Assembly: GCA_003427395.1 (NCBI GenBank) | Contig: BFEA01000053.1 | Coordinates: 1,133,762-1,179,814, forward strand | Length of the DNA: 46,053 nucleotides | Reading direction: 5' to 3' | Origin: Chara braunii | Lineage: Eukaryota > Streptophyta > Charophyceae > Charales > Characeae | In this document: piece by piece, positions 20,083 through 31,330 of the stretch | How positions within the stretch are numbered: the stretch's first letter is position 1 | Layout of the letters: each line of letters starts with the position of its first letter | Notes under the pieces: model-generated | Told to the model about the DNA's origin: nothing | Seen by the model: only the letters and a program-made list of their open reading frames with translations | Database searches by the model: none | Program-made: the position numbers and the translations under genes

Positions 20083-20118
20083 TGACGGCAGGCGTTGCCG
20101 CCTTGTTTGTTGCCGTCA
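20083..20118 (+). other. 8-bp hairpin upstream of a possible primer-binding site
   Basis: TGACGGCA (20,083-20,090) and TGCCGTCA (20,111-20,118) are perfect inverted copies around a 20-nt loop that itself contains GGC-GTT-GCC. A TATATAG string lies about 60 bp upstream (near 20,024). This layout would suit the R/U5 part of an LTR. Confidence 0.4.
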
Positions 20119-20136
20119 TCATTATTTTGTGATTAA

Positions 20137-20154
20137 TGGCGACTCGTCCGGAGG
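20137..20154 (+). promoter_or_regulatory. Possible LTR-retrotransposon primer-binding site
   Basis: TGGCGACTCGTCCGGAGG follows an AT-rich spacer. The TGGCGACTC start resembles primer-binding sites seen in some plant LTR elements, where TGG pairs with the CCA end of a tRNA. The upstream TATATAG and hairpin would then be LTR features. No matching LTR copy is in the window, so this is tentative. Confidence 0.3.
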
Positions 20155-23100
20155 CGAAGTCCTAGACTTCTATGACCGGGCCAGTGATTTCGGACCGGAG
20201 GTCAGGGGCAAAAGTTGGCCAGTGCGTTGCGTGAGACGCGTCTGCATAGTGCCCTCAAGGGCACGCTTGTGTCCCTTGTTGACGTCATGAGTTTAGCGTA
20301 GACGGTCTCATCGCTTGCTGCAAGGCGGCTGCTTCTAGTCTGGCAGAGCTGAGTTGGGCAATGTAAAGAGTGCCAGTGAAAGGGGAGTGAGACTTGCACA
20401 AGAAATCTGTGAAACCTATGCGAGAACGAGTCGACTGACGTCATTCCCCTCACGAGTGCCTGAGCCACAAAAGAGTGTCAAATTGTCCACCCTTGAGATG
20501 TTGCGAGCAAGTGAGTGATGGGCACACAAAGCCAGTCCGTGCTGCTGTGCAACTGGAGTGATAGCTAGTACCCCCTCCAACTAGGCTATCTCCGTTATAT
20601 CCCCGCTTTATGATATGCAGTCTGGTTCCGTACAAGATACGAGTCAACGAGGTGGGACGAGAGTTAACGGAGATGCAGGTCCCTAAGTGGTGAGGAGATG
20701 TTTCCCCTTTGCAAGATGCGCTAGGCGCGGTAATGATACGGATCGATGATAATTGGCAAGCGATCTAAGAAGTTAGATTTGTTGTTGGACGCCTGAGGTG
20801 AAGATGGTTTAGCTAGGGTTGGTGGTTTGACCTGGTGCAAAGAATTGACGTTGTTTGTCTCTGTCCGCGTAAAGGAGATAAGCTTAGCTTGATCTTGAAC
20901 TGAGGTGAGTATGGGCGTAACATCTTAGACGTTGACGAGGAAGGTGTTACTATGGTCAGACTTGTGAAAAGGAATAGAGTGCGTCAATGCGCTGATGTCA
21001 TCAACATGTTGAAGAGAAGGTTTCTATTTGTCGTCTCCTGATTAATTGTTGCTATCATTTGAGTGTCCTTGCTATCCAAATGGTGAAGCCTTGCCAGTAG
21101 TATGCGGGTAATAGACCGAGAGGGGTGGCGGCATCGGGCCTAACAAATGGGGCATTGAATTGTGTGAAGCCCTGCTCCAATTGTGCGAATCAAGTGATAG
21201 ATCTATGTTTATATTGTATGCAGAAGTGCAATGAAGAGGACAAAAGTTGTAAGAGTTGTTGAAGCCTCAACTTCCTCTTTTGAGGACTTACAAAGAAAAC
21301 CCGTGACAAATACGAATTGGAATGATTGAATGTTTTGCTTTGATCTTGCGAGCCTGCAAATACTCGTACAATCGTATGAGTGTGCGACTGTACGAGCTCA
21401 GAGGTATTCATGCAAGTGACCGCACGGGTCTATAGATGCTAGCATGAATGCATGAGCGACCATACTAGCATATGAACACCCGAGTGGCTGTGTTAATTTA
21501 TAAGCGTTTGTCTGAGTGTGATCTTGCAAGGGCCTGTGCTACCACACCAACCTGTGAACTCACATGTGAACTTGTGAGCGCACTCTCAAGCCAGTGGACA
21601 AGACTGTCAACTTAACTCTCCACTCTGGCTGGCCCTAGACGTGCAATGGGGATCAGTCCTCTGTGAGTGCCGAGTATGAGTAATGAGCCGCAGGGGAAGG
21701 AAAAGACAGTTGAGAAAAATTGTTTACTTGATCGCCAAGTTTCTACTTGATGGGGATTAGTAGTTGTAATTAGTGTTTCAAACGTTGGTGAAGATTGACT
21801 AGTCTGCCTAGGGTAGTGATACGTTTCCTGTCGTGTGACCATGTACATCGGCCTGCTAGTGAAAATGAAAGCCTTTATCATTCCCTACTTTCACCCTTGA
21901 GGTTGAGAGGTCTTAAGGCTTGGGGGTGGCTGTCTAAAATATTTTGTACCCGTTTAATTAAACCCTCGCGTTTTTTTAAAACCCTTGAGGAACCCGATTG
22001 GACAGAATCTAGGGGTGATCCTGTGGGTGTTTTCTGTTTTGTCCCATGAGTGGGCAGTCTTCAAATGTAATGCACTGATCCAAACGAAACCCAAGGAATA
22101 ATCCTAAATTGCTCTAGTTACACAGAAGTGCCCCGTTGCTCAGAAAACAGAAGCAGACATACCATTGGTCTCTTTCGAGACTGCCCTACAAGCACTCCCG
22201 TCACCGGGGGACGAGCTCGCATGATCAGCCCATGATCTAATCTAATGGAGATAAAGATCCCTATATGGAGTCGTCAGCTCCCTGATCTCAGATCAAATCT
22301 CTTCGAGCCCTAGTGGAAATGTGCTTAAGACTACGGCGTTGATTACAAGCACCTTGTCTTTCTTTTCGCCATCCCATCAAACTGAGTCGGAACGTGCCCC
22401 ACGATCGGAGTGATCACTCTTTGTGCGAGACTGACTTTAAGTTGAGGTTTGACTCGATGAATTAATAGCTAGGCGCTCGATTCCAGCCCACGCAAATAGG
22501 CAGAGAGACACCTCGCATGTAACCTTCTTCTTTTAAAATTCAAGCTACAGTCGGACTGCATAAGCTTAAAACTTTCACTCTGGACATAGAGTATCCCGAT
22601 CATGGATGCTCGACAAGTGAACAGATATAGCACCTTGAATTCCCAAGGGACTGGCTCGGGTAGCTACTAGAGGATCTGTGTGAGCAGCATCTCAGTCAAG
22701 CTGCTGAGAAACAACGCCTGGGAACTGCTTGTTGGATAACGCTCAGTGGCTGACCATAAATACTCTGGGGTCCTGTTGAGGATGGATACCCTCTTGTCTC
22801 CACAAAGTCCTGTAGAAGTCATTGACCACCTCCCTAGAGTCAGTGCCTAGACCCCCTTGTCATGGCCGAACGTACGGAGACCAGGCTGGCCTGACTTTTA
22901 ACCCAAGAGAACTAAGCAGTGAGTGAAAGTCAGAGAACTACTCAACTGAGTTTCCTCCCATAATTGGTTCTACTGATTATTCGGGTCAGTATTATTTAAG
23001 GCATAACATGGAAGTGGGTCGATGCCGGTTTTGTGGCAACGGTGTTCCATGACTGTATTGAAAACCTGGGGTCACTACAAGAATTGGCCAGTGTAAAACG

Positions 23101-23729
23101 GGGGCAACGAGGGAGGGCGGTAATGTAAGTGTCCCATCACTTGATCGATGCAGACAGACAAAAGATTATAGTTGGGAGGTTCTGCTGATTACCACGCTTA
23201 ACTCAAGTCGTAGTCCAAGGCTAAACCCTTGTTTGAGCCATGTCTAAGCAGTGGTAATCCTAGTTCACGAGACAAACAAGGAGTGCTAAATGCGTCATCT
23301 ACTTTCCCCATACCCACTCATACCGGGGCCCAATGTCATCTCTGAACAGAGGGCACTGTCAAGAGAAACGATACAACATCTGATTAACTGCCTAGAGGGA
23401 GATCATTGTCATCCGGATTGGATGCCACATCAAGCAAAGGGTTTCGCCGATGGTTCCAAAGCTCATGCCTGGGCAATCTCAGTATCTGACAGCTTCCCAA
23501 TCTGGGTATAGAATGAACGTGATGTGCACGTTCCTTACCAGACTCCTGGGCAAGGTCAGTGTGCAGATAGCATACCTATGATACCGATAAGCCGACGATC
23601 ATCATATAACTCTATATGAATCATGTGAGACAAGGTCGCACTGCAGTTCCAAGTGCTAGTTAGGGTATCAGTTGTCTTCTCTTCATGTACCTCATCAAAT
23701 CGGGGCCTTGGAATGAAAGAAAATGAATC
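20155..23729. other. 3.6 kb of decayed or unique DNA, no gene seen
   Basis: Only short, motif-free ORFs occur on both strands. Local features are few: clustered TGTGAAC/CATGAG-type direct repeats between about 21,370 and 21,600, and AT-rich islands near 21,940-21,980. If 20,137 is a primer-binding site, part of this could be a fully degraded internal region, but no gag or pol motif survives. Confidence 0.5.
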
Positions 23730-23975
23730 ATGAGGGACTCGAAGATATTTGTGATGAAATGTGGGATCCGTAAAGACAAGAACGAAGGATGGGAAGAGGA
23801 AACTTTTCGAGACATGGAATCGCGCAGAGAGATCCTGAGAGAGTGTGCAAATCAGGGGATTAAAAAAGAGAGGTACATCAAATACATATTCTACATCCGT
23901 GATCATATCGGTAAGCTGCACAGCACAGGTTCCTTCTTTGAGACCATCGAGAAAGCCAGGGCAAAGCTAAAGTGA
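23730..23975 (+). CDS. Small charged ORF of unknown function, 81 aa
   Basis: An open frame from ATG 23,730 to TGA 23,973-23,975 encodes a Lys/Glu/Arg-rich, mostly helical protein. The C-terminal half (about residues 50-80) reads like a helix-turn-helix of alternating charged and hydrophobic residues. It lies 200 bp upstream of the 24.2-kb module and may belong to the same decayed element. The minus-strand ORF over the same span is rejected as its shadow. No family is recognised. Confidence 0.25.
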   Translation: MRDSKIFVMKCGIRKDKNEGWEEETFRDMESRREILRECANQGIKKERYIKYIFYIRDHIGKLHSTGSFFETIEKARAKLK

Positions 23976-24195
23976 TGGTCATCTATCCGAACTTTCCTAC
24001 TTTGTGGGTTCAACAGTGAAGCAGTCACTGAACATCACTAACTTCTCCTAACCATTTTCGACAGTCGACGTTCAGTGATTCTCATATCAACAGTCATTGC
24101 CCCCTAACTTTCGATGTTGGAGACCTCTTTGACAGCCACCCACCAGAGTCAGCTAAGTCGGCATTCCTTGATCAGTTCAGCCCGTACGTGATACT

Positions 24196-24830
24196 TTGCA
24201 ATCAGTCAACTATCAACTATTCACCCGACACATGAACAATGTTACCTCATTTTCGGTTCAACAGACGGTCTTGGATGGGCTCAATCAAATAGTCTCTAAA
24301 GATGCTTTCCAACACCTGTATGTCAGTGCAATAGACTTTAAGCAAAAAAAATTATCCGTCTTTGTAGTCCACACTGAGTTTGCAGGGGGTACTATTCATG
24401 ACTTGAGGATCTATTTGAAGAAGGGCAAGGAAATTAATGATCTCTGTGACTGAGTTTGGGCCTCAACAGCGGAGTACCTTGAGGAGAAAGAAAGAGAACT
24501 AGATGAGAGAGTGGTACCAAGCTGGTCCGTAGCTTCGGACCCAAACTCTACGCTGAGTACCCCAAGCCTCCAGTTCCTTTCATCCTCAGAGATAGTTCTT
24601 GTCGGGGTGACGTAGTGGACCTGGCCAAGAGGTGCATTTTTCCAACAGAGATTGACTATGAGGTCGTGACCGAACCGTCCGAGTTTCGGCATCTCAGACG
24701 AGGGATCTTCTCTCAGCTATATCTTCCTACTCTATGGGACGAGTTTTGTGCTATGGTTGACTTCCGTATCATGGGCCTTGGAGGGAAGTGCTCGAAACTT
24801 GCAGTTTTAAGGTAGCTCTACATCGAGAGG
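24196..24830 (+). pseudogene. Upstream copy of the element-3 small-ORF module
   Basis: The open part (24,196-24,453) ends at a TGA, then continues in frame for about 45 more codons. Its core, VVHTEFAGGTIHDLRIYLKK followed by a W-x-x-x-x-A-E-Y-L-E-E-K-E-R-E-L helix, aligns with the translation of about 25,800-25,990 (VVLTRFLEGDIYDIRLYVKK and D-E-K-A-E-L). The two are clearly paralogous, though diverged. A following frame (24,615-24,815) is also open. I do not know the family; I infer a gag-region or accessory protein of the retroelement type at 25.4-31.8 kb. Confidence 0.5.
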
Positions 24831-25118
24831 TCACAATCTCAGGAAGTACGTGGACATGGCTCAAGGCACAGGAAACTCACAGTCAAATGAGAGATTGAAT
24901 AATGGGCCTAGAGGGATGAATGAGGACTCATGACGAATGTCGGTCATGCCTCTTCATCTGTACTTTCTGATATTATTACAAGTTCTCATTCTTCCCTCAT
25001 TTATCCTTGTCATTGCTCGAGTCAGTCGGTCCTGCTTCACTTGCTTTGACTCTGCTTGATGAATGTGTTCTTTGATGATTTTGTTACAATTTTAAAAAAT
25101 TAGTAAATTGGCAAATTT

Positions 25119-25373
25119 GATACACACCAAAATTTTGTGATTATTATTTGCATGATCTTTATTGTTCCGAATCAAAACAAAAGATTCGTGAGACCAGGAG
25201 CAGTGAAGACCGCAATTGAAGGGTCTCGCTCGAAGCCGAACGCACACAACAGGAAGCGATTTGCTCTATTTAATTTATTTTCTTATTTATTGCAAGCAAT
25301 CAATAAAATCCTGCATGACAGCATATTGGCTTTCCGGTCGCTGAAAGTGGCCTGACTAGGAAAAAGTGCAACA
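25119..25373 (+). repeat. Probable 5' LTR end of element 3 (start uncertain)
   Basis: An AT-rich segment ends in GTGCAACA about 4 nt before the primer-binding site. It includes AATAAA (25,301-25,306, in CAATAAAATCC), a plausible LTR poly(A) signal. TGATACACACC at 25,119 is one possible LTR start, but the LTR may begin further upstream (about 24,950). No matching 3' LTR is in the window. Confidence 0.45.
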
Positions 25374-25377
25374 AAAA

Positions 25378-25395
25378 TGGCGCTGTTGCCGGAGA
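25378..25395 (+). promoter_or_regulatory. Primer-binding site resembling the tRNA-Asp complement
   Basis: TGGCGCTGTTGCCGGAGA differs at two positions from the TGGCGCCGTTGCCGGGGA sequence I know from several plant Ty3/gypsy lineages. That sequence pairs with the 3' end of tRNA-Asp. It sits just after an LTR-like end and just before the gag-region ORFs of element 3, exactly where minus-strand DNA synthesis would start. Confidence 0.8.
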
Positions 25396-25539
25396 CATGA
25401 AAAATTTTCGTGTCCAGGACGAGCTTGGGTCAGCAATAGCTTTGAGCTTTGATTAGGGTTTAAGAATTGTTGACAATGTCTGAATTTTCAGATTGACTTT
25501 CCCATCCTAATCGAGTTATTATTCTCTTGGAAATCCCAG

Positions 25540-26093
25540 TTGCTAACCGAGTCCTATCTCTTCATGTGTGAGGTACCATACTGGACGGAGAAGGAGACTG
25601 GCATTTATTGGAGAGGATCAGGCTTGATTAAAGGTATGCCTTATGAGCTGTTGACACTTTTGAGGAGATTGAAGAGGAAAAATAACGAATTAAATTATGG
25701 AATGTTAGTAAAGTATCCATTGAATGAGTTGTCTAAACTCACTTCTAGAGAGATATTTCCCTATTAGTACCAACACTGTTGGGTTTATCACTCTGGCAGT
25801 TCGACCATCTGTGTAGTGTTGACTCGCTTTTTGGAGGGAGATATCTATGATATTCGCCTTTACGTTAAAAAGGGAGGCTGCAATGATGGAGAGACCTTTA
25901 ACTGGCTATGAAAAATTGCTATTCAATCTATCTATGATGAGAAAGCAGAACTAAGCAAACAAAGAAAGAAAGTGGAGTGGGGACTAATGTCAGTAAGCCA
26001 TGAGACGGTTTATATTCCTCCTATTCCTAACACCTATTGTTATGGATGTAGTTGGCTACCAGTTATTTACATAATACTAAAGAAAGAAAAATG
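25540..26093 (+). pseudogene. Element 3 first gag-region ORF (unknown module, copy 2)
   Basis: An open frame 25,540-25,767 (75 codons, Leu/Lys/Glu-rich) ends in a TAG. It continues in frame for another 50 codons or so, through the VVLTRFLEGDIYDIRLYVKK block, to a TGA near 25,910, and then about 60 codons to near 26,093. Read through, this is about 180 residues with a beta-strand/helix pattern shared with 24,196-24,600. It lies about 150 bp after the primer-binding site, where Gag normally starts. I see no capsid signature I can name. Confidence 0.45.
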
Positions 26094-26162
26094 AAGGGAC
26101 TGCCATGAGCATAGAAGGACTCTCAGTAAAGGAAAACAACAATTGGGAATGGTGCATCTTGT

Positions 26163-26693
26163 ATGGAAGGCAAAAAGGTTTTAAGAAGAACATTGTTAGT
26201 GGCAAGAATTTTAGTCGTGAGAGGCAGATTATATGTAGTGACTAGGTTCAATAATCCCTTCATAATTATGAGATATGAGACTTGTGGAAGAGACCGCACA
26301 ATATTTCATATTCCAGTGGTCAAGTTCATGAATACTGACAGCTTGGACGTGAGAATTTACGCCCCAGCGTGTTTAGAGAAGGAAGTTGATTATTTAGAAT
26401 GTCGGACAGGGGCTTACATTAGTCTTGTAAGAACAAAAGAGTGGCTTGAAAAACGACAAAGAAAAGAAACTTGGGAAAAGGGAGTGAGGGAGTTTGAGAG
26501 GCTCCCTAGCTTCTCTACTACTGATGGCTTTTATGACAGGAGAGATTGGATGCCTCTGCTGGAAGCCATTGCCATGGTAGGTAAGGCAAAGGAGAGTGAC
26601 TCTACTGTGGTGATAAAGTCCTTGCTTCTGAATACCTTTGAGCAGCGGTTTGAGATCCCTGACTATATTCAGCCTGAGATCTATCTTTCTTGA
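26163..26693 (+). CDS. Element 3 second ORF, unknown protein, 176 aa
   Basis: A single open frame runs from ATG 26,163 to TGA 26,691-26,693. Features are a basic hydrophobic N-terminus (residues 1-35), an S-L-D-V-R-I-Y motif (about residues 59-65) reminiscent of the D-I-R-L-Y/D-L-R-I-Y motif of the neighbouring modules, a highly charged K-R-Q-R-K-E helix (about 95-115), and a C-terminal hydrophobic stretch. It is the longest undamaged frame of the element. The shared motif suggests a third diverged module copy, but the similarity is short. The antisense ORF (26,394-26,696) is a shadow. Confidence 0.45.
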   Translation: MEGKKVLRRTLLVARILVVRGRLYVVTRFNNPFIIMRYETCGRDRTIFHIPVVKFMNTDSLDVRIYAPACLEKEVDYLECRTGAYISLVRTKEWLEKRQRKETWEKGVREFERLPSFSTTDGFYDRRDWMPLLEAIAMVGKAKESDSTVVIKSLLLNTFEQRFEIPDYIQPEIYLS

Positions 26694-26714
26694 CACTATT
26701 TATAATGATCAATA

Positions 26715-27480
26715 ATGTGTGGATCGGTTGAACAGCTAATGTTTGGGGTTGTATTGGAAGGAAGGGTAATCAAAACAGAAGGTACTCTCCGGATCTCAGT
26801 CAAAAACCTCTTCACTATGGATGAGCTTGAGCTTTTGCAACCCTTCCTTGATCGAATGAGACTCTGCCTTGAGGGCTGTTACGGATCAGACCAAGATTAA
26901 CTATCTGTTGAAGATAGTGAGAGTGGGGACCGTTGAAAGAGTATCCTATCACTCCCTTCAGAGAGCGAGTCTCTCCTGCCAGAAGAATCAACAACAATCT
27001 ATAAGCAATGCAATTTGATTATGAGATTATAGACCTGACAAGGTACTTTATGATCTGGGGTATTGTAAACGGGTATAACCGAACACTGAGTGGGGACGAT
27101 GAGAGGAAACTGATTGAGGATTATATTGAGAGATTAAGAACGATCTCCTTGCCCTTGATCTCTACTCAGACTATTATTGCCCATACTCTCTACATACAAA
27201 ATTCTTAAGGGGTAGAACAAACAAGAGAGGAGAGGGACGAACCTGTATCTCGTACAAGAAGAATAAAAGATAGAGAGTGGGAAAGAAAAGGGCAAGAGTG
27301 GCAGGAAGAGAAATAAAGGGAATATTAAGAAAAAGTTCATGGTCAAGATATCTTGGATGAGGGAGTTCAAGGCCTAGCTCCTCTGCAGAGACTCATGAAG
27401 AGACCTTGGTGGGTGCAATATGGGAGTTGGTCGAAAGAGTTGACACTATAAAAGGAGGGTCAAGTATTGCAAGGGCCAAA
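26715..27480 (+). pseudogene. Element 3 gag-region fragments
   Basis: Two open pieces (26,715-26,900 and 27,008-27,208) have protein-like composition. The second reads with a helix containing F-D-Y-E-I-I-D-L and D-D-E-R-K-L. It continues past a stop into an Arg/Glu/Lys-rich stretch (R-R-I-K-D-R-E-W-E-R-K) to about 27,316. Such charged linkers commonly precede capsid in long plant Gag proteins. No named domain. The minus ORF at 27,134-27,370 is a shadow. Confidence 0.35.
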
Positions 27481-27497
27481 AAAACAGAAGAAATAAT

Positions 27498-28451
27498 TTA
27501 TGTTTTAGAGGGCCTAAAGTAAATGATTTCTTGGACAATTATGAATTATTTGGACTCAGCTATGGTTGGATGGACAAACAGCGACTTAAGCACCTTTTAT
27601 CATACTGTGACTCTGACTCGAGGTTGTTTGTCCAAGAGTTGATGGAAGGGGCCACAACATGGGAATAAGTTAAGGAATGAATGAAAAAAGAATTTTAGAA
27701 AGACTTTGTTCCAACCACTACCAAGGATCTTCTCAACATCAAAAGGGTAAAGTATGATACCTTTAATGTTTTCCTCCAGACTTTTATCCGAACAACCAGA
27801 AAAATTTCATATTCAGAAGAGGCCCAGAGATGTCATTTCTTCGTGACTAACTTCATTGACAATGAGAGACAAACTGTTCTCAATCAAGCTCAACACTACC
27901 CTCTCAGATGGGATGAAATGGTTGCAATAGTCATAACTCTACTTACTGTCTCGCACAAGAAGTGGTCACTGGATCAGATCAGTACGTTGGCTAAAGATTG
28001 GTAGATAGAGAATGGTATGAACTTTGGGAGCAATCTGAGCACTGAAAATATTGTCCAACGGGTTATGGCCAATTACATGCCTGCCAATCATGTTGTGGAT
28101 GAGAAAGGGAAGAAGAAGGTTGAAAGTGAGGATGAAGAAGATGACGACGATGACGATGATCATGGGAGAAGAGGAGACTCCTCCATATCAAGAAAGAATG
28201 GAGGGAAGGGTGGAAAAGGGAACAGAGAGAGAATGAAGTATGATGACCGTCAAAGGAAGAACTTCGTTTGCTACTATTATGGTGAACGAGGTCATACCAC
28301 TACCTACTGTAAGCCTCGGGAAGAGGATGTGAAGAGTGGGGTAGCCAAGAAGGATGCAATGGGTCATGTATGTAAGAGTTCATGGAATGAACTGGATCCC
28401 AAACATCCAGGAGGTACGAGACTTCTTGCTCTTAAATATGAGGAAATATGA
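27498..28451 (+). pseudogene. gag: Element 3 Gag (capsid to nucleocapsid), broken
   Basis: From about 27,498 a frame reads VNDFLDNYELFGLSYGW, then charged helices, the pattern of the retrotransposon Gag core. It is interrupted by TAA and TGA near 27,666-27,681, then runs on to TAG near 28,003 and continues as 28,017-28,451. The end carries an Asp8-type acidic run (about residues 42-48 of the last piece), a Gly/Arg linker and CYYYGERGHTTTYC at 28,269-28,310. That is a zinc knuckle whose second Cys has become Tyr. Gag would package element RNA; this one is dead. Confidence 0.75.
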
Positions 28452-28482
28452 CGAAAAAAAGAAGCGGAAGACTATAGTGTAA

Positions 28483-28878
28483 ATGTTCACTTTCTTATTG
28501 GCGAATTGCCTGAACAGCTTGTGCAGAAGCCTGACTATTGGCGAATTGTCTGGAGAGCTTGTGCAGAAGCCTAACGACTTTTTCTCCTTAACTGAATTGC
28601 CTCTACAGTCCTTGGCTTTAGTGGAAGACTTCTCTAACAAGGCTCCCCCAAGCGAGCTTCCACCGAAAGAAAATTCTACTTCTCATGATTCTTCAGAGTT
28701 GGTAGTATTTTTTTTTAATGAATCCACTTGTTCAGTTAATATTATGTCTTTTGAGGGTGATCTACCACCAGAAGTCGTCATGGAGCCCAATATGGTGATT
28801 GGAGAGGTGAAAAATATTCAAGCATACTTGACACCTCAGATGATTGAGGAAAAAAAGAGAAGGAGAACTTATTCTTGA
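28483..28878 (+). pseudogene. Gag-protease linker with a duplicated segment
   Basis: An open frame of 131 codons with an acidic, Pro/Ser-rich middle. Near its start ATTGGCGAATTG (28,497) and CTTGTGCAGAAGCCT are repeated as ATTGGCGAATTGTCTGGAGAG...CTTGTGCAGAAGCCT (28,537), a tandem duplication of about 40 bp. No domain is recognised. It joins Gag to the protease and ends in a Lys/Arg-rich tail. Confidence 0.45.
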
Positions 28879-28882
28879 TGAT

Positions 28883-29697
28883 CAAGAACCGAACCCGTCA
28901 TCTCGAAAGAACGAACAAGGGAAGAAGAGAATCACAAAAATGTTAGAAGAAACAGAAGTGACTTTATCTTTCAAGGAGGTAATGACACTAGCACCAAAGT
29001 TGAGAGAGGAACTCAAGAAGTTAATTGAAAAGAAAAAGGTGAAAGTTAATTACTTGGGATCAATTTTTCCTAGCCAAGTCAACAGGACCTTACCAGGATG
29101 TAAGATGAGATTCGTAACCATCGGTTGTGGGTATTTAGCTATTTATATTAATCAGGTGAAGATCCGAGCCTTGGTAGACTCTGGGCGGAAATGGTCCTCT
29201 CTCAAAGAATCACGAAGGCATGTAACTTAACCATTAATAGACCATCAAAGAGCATATTAAGTAATATTGATTTTTTTTTGGCTGGGTTTATTGACAATTT
29301 GCTTATTAAGGTCGGAATGATGTTTGTGGAACTGTTAGGGTTCGTGGTGTCAGACTTAGATCATGACTGTATCCTGGGCACTCCAATCTTGCACAGAATG
29401 AAGGTTGTCCAGTTCTTCAATCATGAAGGGTCGTCCTGGATCGGTCTACACGATTCGGAGACTGCACAGGAGCAGACCTTTATGGTATGTACCTCCCACC
29501 ATCATAAACATAAGGTATCAGTCAATTCAATCAGAAGGGAAAATTTTGTTGAGAAGACTGGGAAAATAAAAAGGAAAGATAAGCAAGAGATTAAAAAAAA
29601 AGTCTCAGTAGACATTAATCAGCTTTCAAAGATGATGAAAACTTTTGGCAAACTCAAAGGAGAAGATGAACAGATTGACATTCAAGAAGGATGTTGA
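28883..29697 (+). pseudogene. Element 3 aspartic protease, split by a frameshift
   Basis: The first frame (to 29,230) ends in I-R-A-L-V-D-S-G, the retropepsin active-site strand. The next frame (29,191-29,697) takes over at M-V-L-S-Q-R-I-T and contains the second conserved strand HDCILGTPIL. Together they form a near-complete retropepsin core, broken by one shift just after the DSG triplet. A Lys-rich tail follows. In this family the protease cleaves Gag-Pol. Confidence 0.8.
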
Positions 29698-30841
29698 AAC
29701 TGCAAAGAGTGAGAAAATGGAATTACAGTTTGCATCAACTCATCCTTTTTTAGAAAAACGGCGACTGGGTTAAAGAGAAAGTACAAGTCCAAGGGGGTGA
29801 AAAAGAACCCGATAACCGTTTTGATAAAAAAGGATTATGATGAAGCATTGAAAAACGAAAGGAGAATTATTGGAGTCACTGAAATTGGGGAATAGAGTCA
29901 CTAGGGAAATATTTGATGCAATGAAGATAGGCTCGGATCAGTTCATATGGCCTAAAAAAAATGAATATATCTTCAAAGTGTGTTAAAAATTTTCTATGGT
30001 GCATTATCCTTTAATGACGAAGAAAGAGGGCGATTGGATGTGGATATGATTAAAATGGCAAAAATTTGGATAGTTGACAATATCTCATGGAATGATAAAC
30101 CAACCAGGTACGCCTAGAAAGAAGAGGCAGAGGTGATGAAATACCTACATAAAAAAATTGTTTCTAATGTTGTTGAACCTGCAGATGATCCGTATGCTAA
30201 TCACTAGTTTTGCTTTTGGAAACTAGAAGGTGGTTTGAGATGGATACAAAATCTTCAGAAGCTCAACTGCGTGAGTGAGTGTGATGCCGGTAGTCTCCCT
30301 AATGCTGATTTCCTTTTTGAATTTTTTGTTGGTCGATGCATTTATTCTCTAATTGATTTGTATTTTGATTACGATCAGTTTCTCATTGATCCCACTAGGT
30401 GACCAATGACTGTGATGCACACGCCAAGGAGGCTTATTCAGATGTCACTGAGATGTGTGTGATGCCTCAGGGTTGGACCAATGGTGTGGTAGTGGTTCAA
30501 AGGGATATGATTCGAGTCATGTAGGATATTTCCCCTGAGATAATCAACCCCTATATTGATGATAACCCTATGAAAGGACCCATAGTAAGAGACGAGATTT
30601 TGGTTTTTGCTAATGAAGTCAGGAAGTTGGTCAGGGAACATGTTGAAGGGGTAAAGTTGGTCCTAGAAAGACTTCAGAAGTATAATCTTAGGCTTTAGAT
30701 GTTTCTCCAATGGTAGGAATCCCGACCTCAAGAAAATAGACAAGATCCTGAAGTGGCCTCTACTTCTGAAGCAAGTGACAGATGTCAGAAGCTTCTTGGG
30801 TGTCTGTTGATTATGGAGGATTTTTATTCCTCATTTTGCTA
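29698..30841 (+). pseudogene. pol: Element 3 reverse transcriptase remnant
   Basis: Heavily decayed. From about 30,375 a readable piece holds V-C-V-MPQGWTN (about 30,459-30,482) and, after a TAG, P-YIDD-N-P-x-K-G-P (YIDD at 30,552-30,563). It continues to E-G-V-K-L-V-L-E-R-L-Q-K-Y-N-L-R-L. A later piece (about 30,735-30,860) fits the connection region (K-K-I-D-K-I-L-K-W-P, then R-S-F-L-G). The spacing of the MPQGWTN box and YIDD matches RT motifs B and C. The fingers region (29,750-30,370) is barely readable. Confidence 0.7.
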
Positions 30842-31330
30842 CCCTTGCAGAACCTCTAAGGGAGATGGTAAAGCAAGGGGCTGACTTATCATGGACAGGG
30901 AAAAGACAGATTGCTGCAGAAACTTTACAAGACAAATTAAAAGATGGAGGTGTGGTGCTGGGAGTGCCTTACTGTGATGATGAAGAGGGAAAATCCTTCG
31001 CCATCGAGGTTGATGGAGGATCAGTAGCTCTTGGTAGTGTACTTATTGAGAAAGATGAGAATGGGAAAAAAATGCCCCTAACTCTACAGAAAGAGGCTAC
31101 ACCCAATTCAGAAAAGAGCTACTAACAACTATCCACTGCCTCAGGTGCTTCAGACACTATGTACTTGAGACGAGGTTCATCCTGATGACTGATGCATCTG
31201 CTGTGATTGGTGCTATTAAAAAGTGCCAACAAGTAGATCCGTCAGTAAGCAGGTGGATTGCCTTCACATGGACTTTTGATTTTAAATTGAAAAAGATTCC
31301 CACTGAGAAAAATCAAACAGAGAACTGAAT
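30842..31330 (+). pseudogene. Element 3 RNase H remnant
   Basis: Frame 30,865-31,125 reads L-S-W-T, then F-A-I-E-V-D-G-G-S-V-A-L-G-S-V-L, the RNase H first-strand region where the catalytic Asp lies. After a shift near 31,100, K-E-L-L-T-T-I-H-C-L-R-C-F-R-H-Y-V and M-T-D-A-S-A-V follow, then a W-I-A-F-T-W-T-F-D-F block. This is the usual gypsy RNase H sequence order. A TGA follows at 31,326-31,328. Confidence 0.75.
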
